From: ZC4RG20 sp036381515
GTDB lineage: Bacteria > Pseudomonadota > Gammaproteobacteria > Steroidobacterales > Rariloculaceae
DNA length: 64,000 bases
Assembly (NCBI GenBank): GCA_036381515.1
Contig: DASVCR010000103.1
Location: 19,229 to 83,228 of the forward strand
Direction of reading: 5' to 3'
Shown piece by piece: positions 43,446 through 54,060 of this stretch (within the stretch, counting starts at the first letter, position 1; each line of letters opens with the position of its first letter). The notes beneath the pieces are model-generated. The model ran no database searches. It had not been told where the DNA came from and saw only the letters and a program-made list of their open reading frames with translations. The translations under genes were made by a program, and so were the position numbers.

Positions 43446-44387
43446 TCAGCGGTAGCCGAGCAGCCGCTTGAGCCCGATGAAGGCCGGCAGCGGGTCCGTG
43501 ATCACGTAGGTCGGGATCCGCTGCATGTACCAGCGGTAGCGGCCCTTCGCCTCGAACCGCTCCCGGAACGCGGAGCCCGCGAGCGCGTCGACGAATTTCG
43601 GCACGATGCCGCCCGCGACGTATACGCCGCCGAGGGCGCCGAGCGTGAGCGCGAGGTTGCCGGCGGCGGTGCCGAGCATCGCGAAGAACATCTCTCGCGT
43701 CTTGCGCGCGAGCGGCTCGCCGCGCTCCGCGAGCGCGGTCACGTCGTGCGGCGTCGCGGTCGGCGCGCCGCGCCCGGCGATGCGGCCGAGCGCCTGGTAC
43801 AGATTCACGAGGCCCGGGCCGGACAACGCGCGCTCGAGCGAGCAGTGGCCGAACTCGTCGCGGATCAGCTCGATCACGCGGGATTCGTCCTCGTCCGCGG
43901 CGGCGAGGGTCTGGTGACCGCCCTCGCCCTCGACGACGGTCCAGCCGTCGGCCGACGGGACGACGCACGAGACGCCGAGCCCGGTGCCCGGTCCGAGCGC
44001 GACCATCGGCGCGCGCGGGACCGGCTCGCCGCCGCCGATCTTCCGGACGTGCTCCGGGCCGAGCGACGGCAGCGCCCATGCGATCGCCGCGAAGTCGTTG
44101 ATCAGCGTGAGCTGCGTGACGCCGAGCGCGTCGGCGAGGGCCGTGCGGCCGAAGCGCCAGCCGCGGTTCACCATGTGCACGTCGTCGCCGACGATCGGCG
44201 CGGCGACCGCGACGGCGGCCCGGCGCGGCCGGTCGCTCGAGCGGCGCCGCTCGAGGTAGCTCTGCAGCACGTGCTCGACGCCGGAGAAGTCGTCGTTCTT
44301 GAAGAACTCGGCGGCGAGGATATGGCCCTTGTCGTCGACCAACCCGCAGCGCGTGTTGGTCGCGCCGATGTCCGCGATCAGGTCCAA
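43446..44387 (-). CDS. glk: Glucokinase
   Basis: 313-residue ATP-dependent glucokinase of the bacterial Glk family (not ROK). LIADIGATNTRCGLVDD is the phosphate-1 motif, TLINDFAAIAWALP carries the catalytic Asp, LGPGTGLGVSCVV the phosphate-2 motif, and EGEGGHQTLA the glucose-binding Glu. Phosphorylates glucose in the cytoplasm. It is convergent with the transporter gene with 15 bases between. Confidence 0.92.
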   Translation of the reverse strand: MDLIADIGATNTRCGLVDDKGHILAAEFFKNDDFSGVEHVLQSYLERRRSSDRPRRAAVAVAAPIVGDDVHMVNRGWRFGRTALADALGVTQLTLINDFAAIAWALPSLGPEHVRKIGGGEPVPRAPMVALGPGTGLGVSCVVPSADGWTVVEGEGGHQTLAAADEDESRVIELIRDEFGHCSLERALSGPGLVNLYQALGRIAGRGAPTATPHDVTALAERGEPLARKTREMFFAMLGTAAGNLALTLGALGGVYVAGGIVPKFVDALAGSAFRERFEAKGRYRWYMQRIPTYVITDPLPAFIGLKRLLGYR

Positions 44388-44556
44388 GCCTAAGCCCTAG
44401 CGCCCGACGGGGAGACGACCATGATAGCGCGCCCGCACGGCGCGTCGATCGCCATGACTCGGACGGACCTGGAACGTTCCCTGGAACGTTTCACCGGAGT
44501 TCACTTCCCCCTCCGGGTGCCGGCCCCGGTGACCTCGGGCGGACGGCAGGCTTCCG

Positions 44557-44765
44557 TTACGCGTTCAGATCCGGGATCCGGTCGCTCTCGAGCTGCGCGA
44601 TCATGTCCTTCAGCATCAGCTTCCGCTTCTTCAGACGGCGGAGCATGATCTGATCGACGTAGGGATCGAGCGAGAGTCGGGAGATGACCTGATCCAGGTC
44701 CTGGTGCTCTATGCGCAACTGATGAAGCCGCTCGCTGCTTCGGCGCTTGTCGATGATGACCTTGC

Positions 44766-44772
<7 letters not shown>
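44557..44772 (-). CDS. DUF465/YdcH-family small coiled-coil protein
   Basis: 71 residues, strongly charged, with two helices. RRLKKRKLMLKDMIAQLES at the C-terminus is the YdcH/DUF465 signature. The function is unknown. The start overlaps the end of cysQ by seven bases, so the two are probably co-translated. Nothing recognisable lies in the ~170 bases up to glk, apart from a short GGAACGTT direct repeat. Confidence 0.82.
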
Positions 44773-45581
<809 letters not shown>

Positions 45582-45606
45582 GATCGCGACACAGTATCAT
45601 CGTCGC

Positions 45607-46287
45607 ATGGCCTCGTACGACCTCCGCTTGCCGTGGCGCGAGATTGACACGGTGCTCCTCGACATGGACGGCACGCTCCTCGACCTCGCGTTCGACAACT
45701 TCTTCTGGCTCGAGCTCGTGCCGGCGCGCTACGCGGAGCGGACCGGAATCAGCTTCGACGACGCGCGCGCCGAGGTCACCGGCCGCTATGCGCGCTTCCT
45801 CGGACGCCTCGAGTGGTACTGCGTCGAGCATTGGAGCGCGGAGCTCGGTCTCGACATCGTCGAGCTGAAGCGCCGCCACAGGCACCTGATCGGCTACCTG
45901 CCGGGGGCCGAGGCGTTCCTCGGCGCGATGCGGGCCGCGGGCAAGCGCGTCGCCGTCGTGACGAACGCGCATCCGCAGACGATCGCCGTGAAGGCCGGGG
46001 CGACGGGCATCGATCGGCACGTCGACGAGATCCTGTCGTCGCACGATCTCTCGGCGCCGAAGGAGAGCGCCGCGTTCTGGGAAAGCCTCGCGCGGCATCG
46101 GCCGTTCGATCCGGATCGGACCCTGCTCGTCGAGGACAGCCTCGCCGTGCTCGAGGCGGCGCGCGCCCACGGCGTGCGCCACACGGTCGCGATCCGCAGG
46201 CCGGACAGCACGCGGCCGGCGCGCGAGATCAGCGGGTTCGCGTCCGTCGACGCGATCGCGCAGCTGCTCGAGCCGGTCCACGCATAG
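45607..46287 (+). CDS. yrfG: GMP/IMP nucleotidase (YrfG-like HAD hydrolase)
   Basis: 226-residue HAD phosphatase, ATG 45607. Motif I is LLDMDGTLLDLAFDNFFW, whose LAFDN extension matches YrfG. Motif II is VVTNAH, and SAPKE with LLVEDSLAVLEAARAHG supply motifs III and IV. YrfG dephosphorylates GMP and IMP. Its start region is shared with the divergent cysQ, so a common promoter region of 25 bases is implied. Confidence 0.88.
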   Translation: MASYDLRLPWREIDTVLLDMDGTLLDLAFDNFFWLELVPARYAERTGISFDDARAEVTGRYARFLGRLEWYCVEHWSAELGLDIVELKRRHRHLIGYLPGAEAFLGAMRAAGKRVAVVTNAHPQTIAVKAGATGIDRHVDEILSSHDLSAPKESAAFWESLARHRPFDPDRTLLVEDSLAVLEAARAHGVRHTVAIRRPDSTRPAREISGFASVDAIAQLLEPVHA

Positions 46288-46355
46288 GCAGGGTGTGCGA
46301 ACCGGGCGGCCCCGGACGGCGGGGCCGGGCTCGCCTGGCGCTTAAGGCGACCTGC

Positions 46356-48434
46356 CTAGCGCTTGAAGACGGACCAGATGCGCGCGAGCAGGCCGGGGGC
46401 CCGCTTCGGCGCGTCGTCGCCGCGCGTAGCGTCGGCCGCGCGCGCGTCGCCGTCGCGATCCGGCCGACGGGCACGCCCGCCGCGGTCGGCCCGCGGCGAA
46501 TCGCCGCCGCGACGCGCGGCATCGCCTTCGGTGCGCCCGCGTCGCGGGCGTCCGTCCGAGTTCGCTTCGCGTGCCGCGTCGGCCGAATCGGCGTCCGACG
46601 TGCCCGCGCCGGCCGGGCCGGCGGCCGAGCGTGCCGCGCCGGCGCCGCGGCGCCCGCGGCGCCCGCGGCGCTTCGATGTCCTGCCTTCCCGGCCGTCATC
46701 GGCGTCGGAGGCGCCTCCGCGAGCATCGGCCGGCTCCTGTCCGCGCTCGGGCGCGGCGTCGGCGGCGCGCTCGCCCCCGGAATCCCGCGGACGCTCGCGT
46801 TCCGCGCCCGCGTCCGGGCCGTCGGCCTGGGCGCCGCCCTCTGCGCGCCGCCGTCCGCGCTTGCGCCGGCGGCGGCGTTCGCCGGCATCCGCGCGTCCGC
46901 GCTCGCCGGCATCTGCTCGTCCCGTCCCGCCCGCGTCTGCGCGCCCTGGCTCGCCGGCCTCTGCGCGCCCGCGCTCGTCGGCGCCTAAGGCTTCCGGAGC
47001 CGCGGCCGCTTCGACCTGCTCGGCGCGCGGCTCGTCCGCAGCCCGCCGCGGGCCGGCCGGCCGCGACCGGCCGCCGCGCGCGTCGCGCCGCTCATCCCGC
47101 CCGTCGCGCCGTTCACCGCGTCCGTCGCGCCGTTCGCCGCGTCCGTCACGCCGTTCGCCGCGTCCGTCACGCCGTTCGCTGCGTCTCGTCCGCTGCGGGA
47201 CGGAAACCTTTACGAGCTTTTCGTGGTCGAAGGTCGCGACATCGATCTTGCGGCCGATGTAGGCTTCGATGTCCGGCAGCGAGACGACGTAGTCCTCGCA
47301 GCCGAAGCTGATCGCGTCGCCCGACGCGCCGGCCCGCGCGGTGCGCCCGACGCGGTGCACGTAGTCCTCCGGATCCTGAGGCAGGTCGTAGTTGAAGACG
47401 TGGCTCACGTCCGGGACGTGCAGGCCGCGCGACGCGACGTCCGTCGCGATCAGCACGGGAAGCTCGCCGGCCTGGAAGTCGCGCAGCAGCTTCAGGCGCT
47501 TCCGCTGAGGCACGTCGCCCGACAGCGCGGCGGCCTGAATGCCGTTCTGCTCGAGCGCATCGCGCAGGTACTCGGCGCCGCGGCGAGTGTTCACGAACAC
47601 CATCGTGCGCTTCGCGTCCATCTCGCGCAGCAGCGTGACCAGAAGCGGGAGCTTCTCTTCGTTGGACGGAAAGTAGATGACCTGCCGGACGCGGTCGACG
47701 GTCAGCTTGTCCGGCTCGATGCGGATCAGCTCCGGGTCGTTCATGTGCTCGTACGCGAGCTCGAGCACGCGATACGACAACGTCGCCGAAAAGAGCAGAT
47801 TCAGTCGTTGCGGGGCGGGCGGCAGCCTGCGCAGGATGTAGCGGATGTCGCGCAGGAAGCCGAGGTCGAACATGCGATCCGCCTCGTCGAGCACGGCCAC
47901 CTGCACCCGGCGCAGGCCGAACACGCCCTGCTTGAAGAAATCGATCAGGCGTCCCGGCGTGCCGATCAGGACGTCGACGCCCTCGGAGAGCTGGCGCTTC
48001 TGCTTCTCGTAGTCGGTCCCGCCGAAGGCGAGCCCGAGCTTGTAGGGCAAATGCTTACCGAGCAGCGTCGCGTCGCTGTGGATCTGCACGGCGAGCTCGC
48101 GGGTCGGCGCGAGGATCAGCGCGCGCGGCCCGGGCTTCTGATCGTCGAGCGGCTCGTGCGTGAGAAGGTACTGAAAGAGCGCGATCAGGTAGGCGGCCGT
48201 CTTGCCGGTTCCGGTCTGCGCCTGCCCCGCGACGTCGCGGCCGGCGAGAGCGATCGGCAACGCCTTGCTCTGGATCGGCGTGCAATATGTGAAGCCGGCA
48301 TCCTCGATGCCGCGATGCAGCTCCGGCGCGAGCGAAAATTCGGAAAACTTAAGCTCCGTCAAATGCTCAGACGGCGCGGAAGCTGTACTGTTACTGGACT
48401 CTAGCGCTTGCAAATTAGCTTCCCAAGGGGTCAA
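46356..48434 (-). CDS. rhlB: DEAD-box RNA helicase RhlB with long RG-rich tail
   Basis: 692 residues from TTG 48434; TTG 48413 and TTG 48362 are other in-frame starts, since no ATG/GTG lies near. Residues about 28-410 are RhlB-like: ELKFSEFSLAPELHRGIEDA, Walker A AQTGTGKT, DEADR, SATLSYRVLELAYEHMND and HRVGRTARAGASG. RhlB unwinds RNA in the degradosome. The remaining ~270 residues are Arg/Gly/Asp/Ala-rich, with tandem ERRDGRG and GRADAGE units. The E. coli protein is only about 420 residues, so this tail is much longer. It is divergent from trxA, as in E. coli. Confidence 0.9.
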   Translation of the reverse strand: MTPWEANLQALESSNSTASAPSEHLTELKFSEFSLAPELHRGIEDAGFTYCTPIQSKALPIALAGRDVAGQAQTGTGKTAAYLIALFQYLLTHEPLDDQKPGPRALILAPTRELAVQIHSDATLLGKHLPYKLGLAFGGTDYEKQKRQLSEGVDVLIGTPGRLIDFFKQGVFGLRRVQVAVLDEADRMFDLGFLRDIRYILRRLPPAPQRLNLLFSATLSYRVLELAYEHMNDPELIRIEPDKLTVDRVRQVIYFPSNEEKLPLLVTLLREMDAKRTMVFVNTRRGAEYLRDALEQNGIQAAALSGDVPQRKRLKLLRDFQAGELPVLIATDVASRGLHVPDVSHVFNYDLPQDPEDYVHRVGRTARAGASGDAISFGCEDYVVSLPDIEAYIGRKIDVATFDHEKLVKVSVPQRTRRSERRDGRGERRDGRGERRDGRGERRDGRDERRDARGGRSRPAGPRRAADEPRAEQVEAAAAPEALGADERGRAEAGEPGRADAGGTGRADAGERGRADAGERRRRRKRGRRRAEGGAQADGPDAGAERERPRDSGGERAADAAPERGQEPADARGGASDADDGREGRTSKRRGRRGRRGAGAARSAAGPAGAGTSDADSADAAREANSDGRPRRGRTEGDAARRGGDSPRADRGGRARRPDRDGDARAADATRGDDAPKRAPGLLARIWSVFKR
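47097..47181. repeat. Tandem 21-bp repeat inside rhlB
   Basis: Four copies of a ~21-bp unit (CGTCCGTCGCGCCGTTCGCCG with small changes) encode successive ERRDGRG heptads on the minus strand. Copies differ mostly at third bases. It is likely to vary in copy number between strains. Confidence 0.75.
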
Positions 48435-48639
48435 AATAGGCCATCAGGCGAGGACTCTCGCTTTCCCGAATCCGCTGTACTCCCGCGAGCCTCGAGAAAA
48501 GCGACCAGCTGCAACATTGTGCCCCAGTGGGCCCGGCTGCGTCACTTGGATCTGCCTCCATGGACCTCATTTCGGGGCGTTGGTTCGAGGTCGAGCACGG
48601 GAACGTCCCACCAAAAGCCGAGGACGGAAGGACTAAGAC

Positions 48640-48993
48640 GTGAGCGATCTGATCATTCACACGAGCGACGCTGCATTCGAACGCGATGTATTGAACGCCG
48701 ATCGTCCGGTGCTGCTCGACTTCTGGGCCGAGTGGTGCGGTCCTTGCAAGATGATCTCGCCGATCCTCGACGCAATCGCCGAGGAATACAAGGACCGGCT
48801 GCGCGTCGTGAAGCTGAACATCGACGAGAACCCACAGACGCCGCCGAAGTACAACGTACGCGGTATTCCGACGTTGCTGCTGTTCCGCGACGGGGCCGTC
48901 GCTGCTCAGCAGGTCGGGGCCGTCTCCAAGGCGCAGCTCCAAGCATTCATCGACACTAACCTGGCACGAATTGATACGAACGTTGCACGCTAA
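48640..48993 (+). CDS. trxA: Thioredoxin
   Basis: 117-residue thioredoxin 1-type protein, GTG start 48640. The active site is FWAEWCGPCKMISP, and GIPTLLLFRDG carries the cis-Pro. It has an extra C-terminal segment (FIDTNLARIDTNVAR) with a small IDTN-AR duplication, ten residues longer than E. coli TrxA. It reduces ribonucleotide reductase and other disulfides. Preceded by a ~205-base region divergent from rhlB and followed by rho. Confidence 0.93.
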   Translation: MSDLIIHTSDAAFERDVLNADRPVLLDFWAEWCGPCKMISPILDAIAEEYKDRLRVVKLNIDENPQTPPKYNVRGIPTLLLFRDGAVAAQQVGAVSKAQLQAFIDTNLARIDTNVAR

Positions 48994-49051
48994 ACCGCCC
49001 GGGAACGACAGTGAGACCGGGAATCATCAACCAGAAACTGGAAACGCATCC

Positions 49052-50491
<1,440 letters not shown>

Positions 50492-50571
50492 GCGTCCGGC
50501 CGACCCGCGCGCGCTCGAGCGTGCGGGACCCTGGCTCGACCGCGCGCTTCGAGCCCAGCGGCGCCCTCGGC

Positions 50572-51858
50572 CTAGCGAGCCTGCTCCCGCGCGATCGCCC
50601 GATGGGCGATGTCCGTGCGGTAGAACGCGCCGTCGAAGCGTACCCGCTCGACCGTCCGATACGCGCGGTCCCGCGCATCGCGGACCGTGTCGCCGAGCGC
50701 GACCGCGCAGAGCACGCGTCCGCCGTCGGTCACGACCGTATCGCCATCGAGGCGCGTGCCCGCGTGGAAGATCTTCGTCGCGGGATCGTTCCCGTCGAGC
50801 CCCGTGATCGGCTTGCCCTTCTCGTAGGCGCCCGGATACCCGGCGCTCGCGACGACGACGCCGACGGCGGGCCGCGAGTCCCACTCGATCGGGGCGTCGC
50901 CGAGCGTGCCGTCGAACGCGTCGAGGCATAAGCGGACGAGGTCGCTTTCGAGCCTGAACAGGATCGGCTGCGTCTCGGGGTCGCCGAGCCGGCAATTGAA
51001 CTCGAGCACGCGCGGGACGCCGTCGTCGCCGATCATCAGCCCCGCATACAGGAAGCCGCGATAGCGGATGCCGTCGGCGGCGAGGCCGCGCACGGCCGGC
51101 CGCATGACGTCGCGCATGATCCGCTCGTGCATCGCCTCGGTGACGACCGGCGCCGGCGAATACGCGCCCATGCCGCCCGTGTTCGGGCCGCGGTCGCCGT
51201 CGTCGCGTGCCTTGTGATCCTGCGAGCTCGCGAGCGGCACGATGCGCTCGCCGTCGACCATCGCGATGAAGCTCGCCTCCTCGCCGCGAAGGAACTCCTC
51301 GACGACGACGGTGCGGCCCGCCGCGCCGAACGCACCTGCTTCGAGCATCGACGCGAGCGCTTCGTCCGCCTGCTCGATGGTCTCGGCGACGACGACGCCC
51401 TTGCCGGCCGCGAGGCCGTCCGCCTTCACGACGATCGGCGCGGACTGCCGGCGCAGATATGCGCGCGCGGCCGCGAGGTCGTCGAACGTCTCGTAGCGCG
51501 CCGTCGGGATTCCGTGGCGCGCGAGGAACGCCTTCGCGAACGCCTTCGATCCCTCGAGCCGGGCCGCGGCGGCCGTCGGTCCGAAGCAGCGCAGGTTCGC
51601 CGCGTCGAAGCGATCGACCAGGCCTGCGACGAGCGGCTGCTCGGGCCCGACGATCGTGAGGTCGACCGACTCGCGGCGCGCGAGCTCGACGAGCGCGTCC
51701 GCGTCGTCCGCGCGCACGGGCACGTTGCGGACCTTCGGTTCGCGCGCGGTCCCGGCGTTGCCGGGCGCGACGAGCACCTCGTCGACGAGCGGCGACTGCG
51801 CGGCCTTCCATGCAATGGCGTGCTCGCGCCCGCCGGCGCCGACGACGAGAACCTTCAT
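50572..51858 (-). CDS. purD: Phosphoribosylamine-glycine ligase
   Basis: 428-residue ATP-grasp enzyme of purine synthesis. The N-terminus MKVLVVGAGGREHAIAWKAA, IVVKADGLAAGKGVVVA and LEFNCRLGDPETQPIL are the family motifs. Last gene of the fis-purH-purD unit, 12 bases after purH. Confidence 0.95.
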   Translation of the reverse strand: MKVLVVGAGGREHAIAWKAAQSPLVDEVLVAPGNAGTAREPKVRNVPVRADDADALVELARRESVDLTIVGPEQPLVAGLVDRFDAANLRCFGPTAAAARLEGSKAFAKAFLARHGIPTARYETFDDLAAARAYLRRQSAPIVVKADGLAAGKGVVVAETIEQADEALASMLEAGAFGAAGRTVVVEEFLRGEEASFIAMVDGERIVPLASSQDHKARDDGDRGPNTGGMGAYSPAPVVTEAMHERIMRDVMRPAVRGLAADGIRYRGFLYAGLMIGDDGVPRVLEFNCRLGDPETQPILFRLESDLVRLCLDAFDGTLGDAPIEWDSRPAVGVVVASAGYPGAYEKGKPITGLDGNDPATKIFHAGTRLDGDTVVTDGGRVLCAVALGDTVRDARDRAYRTVERVRFDGAFYRTDIAHRAIAREQAR

Positions 51859-51870
51859 CTCGAGCTCACC

Positions 51871-53421
51871 TCAGTGTCGGAAATGGCGCATCCGCGTGAA
51901 GACCATCGCGATGCCGTGCTCGTCCGCGGCCTGAATGACCTCGGCGTCGCGCACGGACCCGCCCGGTTGAATCACGGCCGAGATGCCGTGCGCGGCGGCG
52001 ACGTCGAGACCGTCGCGGAACGGAAAGAACGCGTCGGACGCCATCGCGGCGCCCTCGAGCGAGAAGTGCTGCTCGCCGGCCTTCGTGATCGCGATCTGCG
52101 CGCTCATCACGCGGCTCGTCTGCCCGCCGCCGATGCCGAGCGTCCTGCCGTCGCGCGCGTACACGATCGCGTTCGACTTCACGTACTTCACGACGGTCCA
52201 CGCGAACAGCATGTCGCGGATCTCCTGCTCGGTCGGCGCGCGCTTCGTGACCGTCTCGAGGTCGCCTGGGCCAATCGTGCCGCGGTCCGTCTGCTGCACG
52301 AGCACGCCGCCGTCGATCGAGCGGAGCTCGACCTCGGGCTCGCCGCCCGCGCGCTCGCCGGTCTCGATGACCCGAACGTTCGGCTTGCGCGCGAACACCT
52401 GCCGCGCGTCGTCGGGAACGATCGGCGCGACCACGACGTCGACATGCTGCTGCTCGACGATCGCGCTCGCCGCATCGGCACCGATCGGCCGGTTGAACGC
52501 GATGACGCCGCCGAACGCGGAGACGGGATCCGCCGAGTACGCGGCGCGGTATGCCGTAAGCGGGTCCGCACCGATCGCGACGCCGCACGGCGTCGCATGC
52601 TTCACGATCACGCACGCCGGCTGCTCGAACGCCGTCGCGCATTGCATCGCGGCGTCGGCATCGAGCAGGTTGATGTAGGAAAGCGGCTTGCCCTGCAGCA
52701 GGCGTCCTTGCGCGACGCTGCCCGGGCGCGGCGTCGTGCTGACGTAGAGCGCGGCGCGCTGGTGCGGGTTCTCGCCGTAGCGGAGCTCCTGCGCCCTGTT
52801 CCATCCGAGCACGAGCCGCGCGGGAAGCACCTCCTGCGTCGTGTCGCTGCCTGCGAGATAGCGGCTGATCGCGGCGTCGTACCGCGACGTGTGCCCGAAC
52901 GCCTTCGCGGCGAGGCGGCGCCGCTGCTCGCTCGTCGGCCCGCCGGCGCGCAACGACTCGACGACCATCGGGTAGTCGGCCGGATCGACGACGACGGTCA
53001 CGCGCTCGTGGTTCTTCGCCGCGGCGCGGATCATTGCCGGCCCGCCGACGTCGATGTTCTCGATCGCTTCGGCCGCCGTCGTGCCCGGCGCCGCCGCGAC
53101 GCGCTCGAACGGATAGAGGTTCACGGCGAGCACGTCGATCGGCGCGATGCCGTGCTCGGCGAGCACCGCGTCGTCGACGCCGGCTCGCGCGAGCAGGCCG
53201 CCGTGAATCTTCGGGTGCAGCGTCTTTACGCGGCCGTCCATGATCTCGGGAAATCCGGTGACGGCGGAGACGTCGGTGACCGGGACGCCGGCGTCGCGCA
53301 GCACGCGAGCCGTGCCGCCGGTCGACATCAGCTCGAACGACAGCTCGAGCAGCGACCGCGCGAATTCGACGATGCCTTGCTTGTCGGAAACACTGAGCAG
53401 AGCGCGGCGTTGTGCAGTCAT
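51871..53421 (-). CDS. purH: AICAR transformylase/IMP cyclohydrolase
   Basis: 516-residue bifunctional enzyme for the last two steps of IMP synthesis. The cyclohydrolase domain opens RRALLSVSDKQGIVEFARSL with STGGTARVLRDAGV and DGRVKTLHPKIHGGLLAR. The transformylase domain has VIVKHATPCGVAIGADPL with the catalytic Lys-His. Ends near FTRMRHFRH as usual. Seven bases separate it from fis, in the common gammaproteobacterial order. Confidence 0.95.
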   Translation of the reverse strand: MTAQRRALLSVSDKQGIVEFARSLLELSFELMSTGGTARVLRDAGVPVTDVSAVTGFPEIMDGRVKTLHPKIHGGLLARAGVDDAVLAEHGIAPIDVLAVNLYPFERVAAAPGTTAAEAIENIDVGGPAMIRAAAKNHERVTVVVDPADYPMVVESLRAGGPTSEQRRRLAAKAFGHTSRYDAAISRYLAGSDTTQEVLPARLVLGWNRAQELRYGENPHQRAALYVSTTPRPGSVAQGRLLQGKPLSYINLLDADAAMQCATAFEQPACVIVKHATPCGVAIGADPLTAYRAAYSADPVSAFGGVIAFNRPIGADAASAIVEQQHVDVVVAPIVPDDARQVFARKPNVRVIETGERAGGEPEVELRSIDGGVLVQQTDRGTIGPGDLETVTKRAPTEQEIRDMLFAWTVVKYVKSNAIVYARDGRTLGIGGGQTSRVMSAQIAITKAGEQHFSLEGAAMASDAFFPFRDGLDVAAAHGISAVIQPGGSVRDAEVIQAADEHGIAMVFTRMRHFRH

Positions 53422-53428
53422 TGCACCA

Positions 53429-53743
53429 TTAGTCGCCGACGAGATCGTAGCTCTTCAGCTTCTTGCGCAACGTGCCGCGATTGATGCCGAGGATCTCGGC
53501 CGCGCGGCTCTGGTTGCCCTTCGTGTAATGCAGTACGGCCTTCAGAAGCGGTTTCTCCACCTCTCCGATGACCAGCTGATAGAGATCTCCCGGCTTGTGT
53601 CCGTTCAAACTTGCGAAATAGCTCTTCAGCGCTTCGTCGGTAAGCGCGCTCAGCGGCTTGATGCGGGCGCTGACCTGCGACGTCGGTGTGAACGCTTTCT
53701 TCGTCTTTTTCTTCGTGATCTTCTTCTTGCTCGATGCCTTCAC
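53429..53743 (-). CDS. fis: Fis-family DNA-binding protein
   Basis: 104 residues from GTG 53743, which follows GGGGAGGG by a few bases; a longer reading from GTG 53776 exists. The C-terminal helix-turn-helix is GNQSRAAEILGINRGTLRKK. The N-terminal 25 residues are Lys-rich (SSKKKITKKKTKKAF), more basic than in E. coli Fis (98 residues). A nucleoid and transcription factor. Preceded by a 317-base gap where dusB sits in several gammaproteobacteria, and followed by purH. Confidence 0.92.
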   Translation of the reverse strand: MKASSKKKITKKKTKKAFTPTSQVSARIKPLSALTDEALKSYFASLNGHKPGDLYQLVIGEVEKPLLKAVLHYTKGNQSRAAEILGINRGTLRKKLKSYDLVGD

Positions 53744-54060
53744 GACGCCCTCCCCATGGAACGTGTTTCTCCCCACGGAAACGCGACCCCTGACCGTCGT
53801 ATCGAACTTACCGATCTCCGCTGCCGCGAAATGGATGCCGTCCCGGATCAGCCTCCGGGCACGGTGGAATGACGATGCTGGAACCCTGTTTGTTTCGCCG
53901 CAGAACTACCGACTCAGGGCGCCGAATCATAGCACGGAAAACGGCGCGCGCAGTCATATCGAAGCGTTCTATCGGTCACGTTCCCCATCGGTGCTTGCGT
54001 GAACCATCGTGACCAACGATAGTGCGACGGGCGTCCTTGCTTCGCGTGCGGCGATGTGTC
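53744..54060 (-). other. Long intergenic region before fis; no dusB
   Basis: About 317 bases. It holds the fis ribosome site and presumably its promoter. In Pseudomonas-type synteny dusB lies between the zinc-ribbon gene and fis, but no DusB motif or remnant was seen. A small GATAGTGCGACGGG segment near 54018 has no partner. Confidence 0.5.

Noticed and set aside
44421..44648. 75-codon plus-strand frame between glk and the DUF465 gene
   Set aside because: No recognisable ribosome site or motif, and its second half is antisense to the well-supported DUF465 gene.
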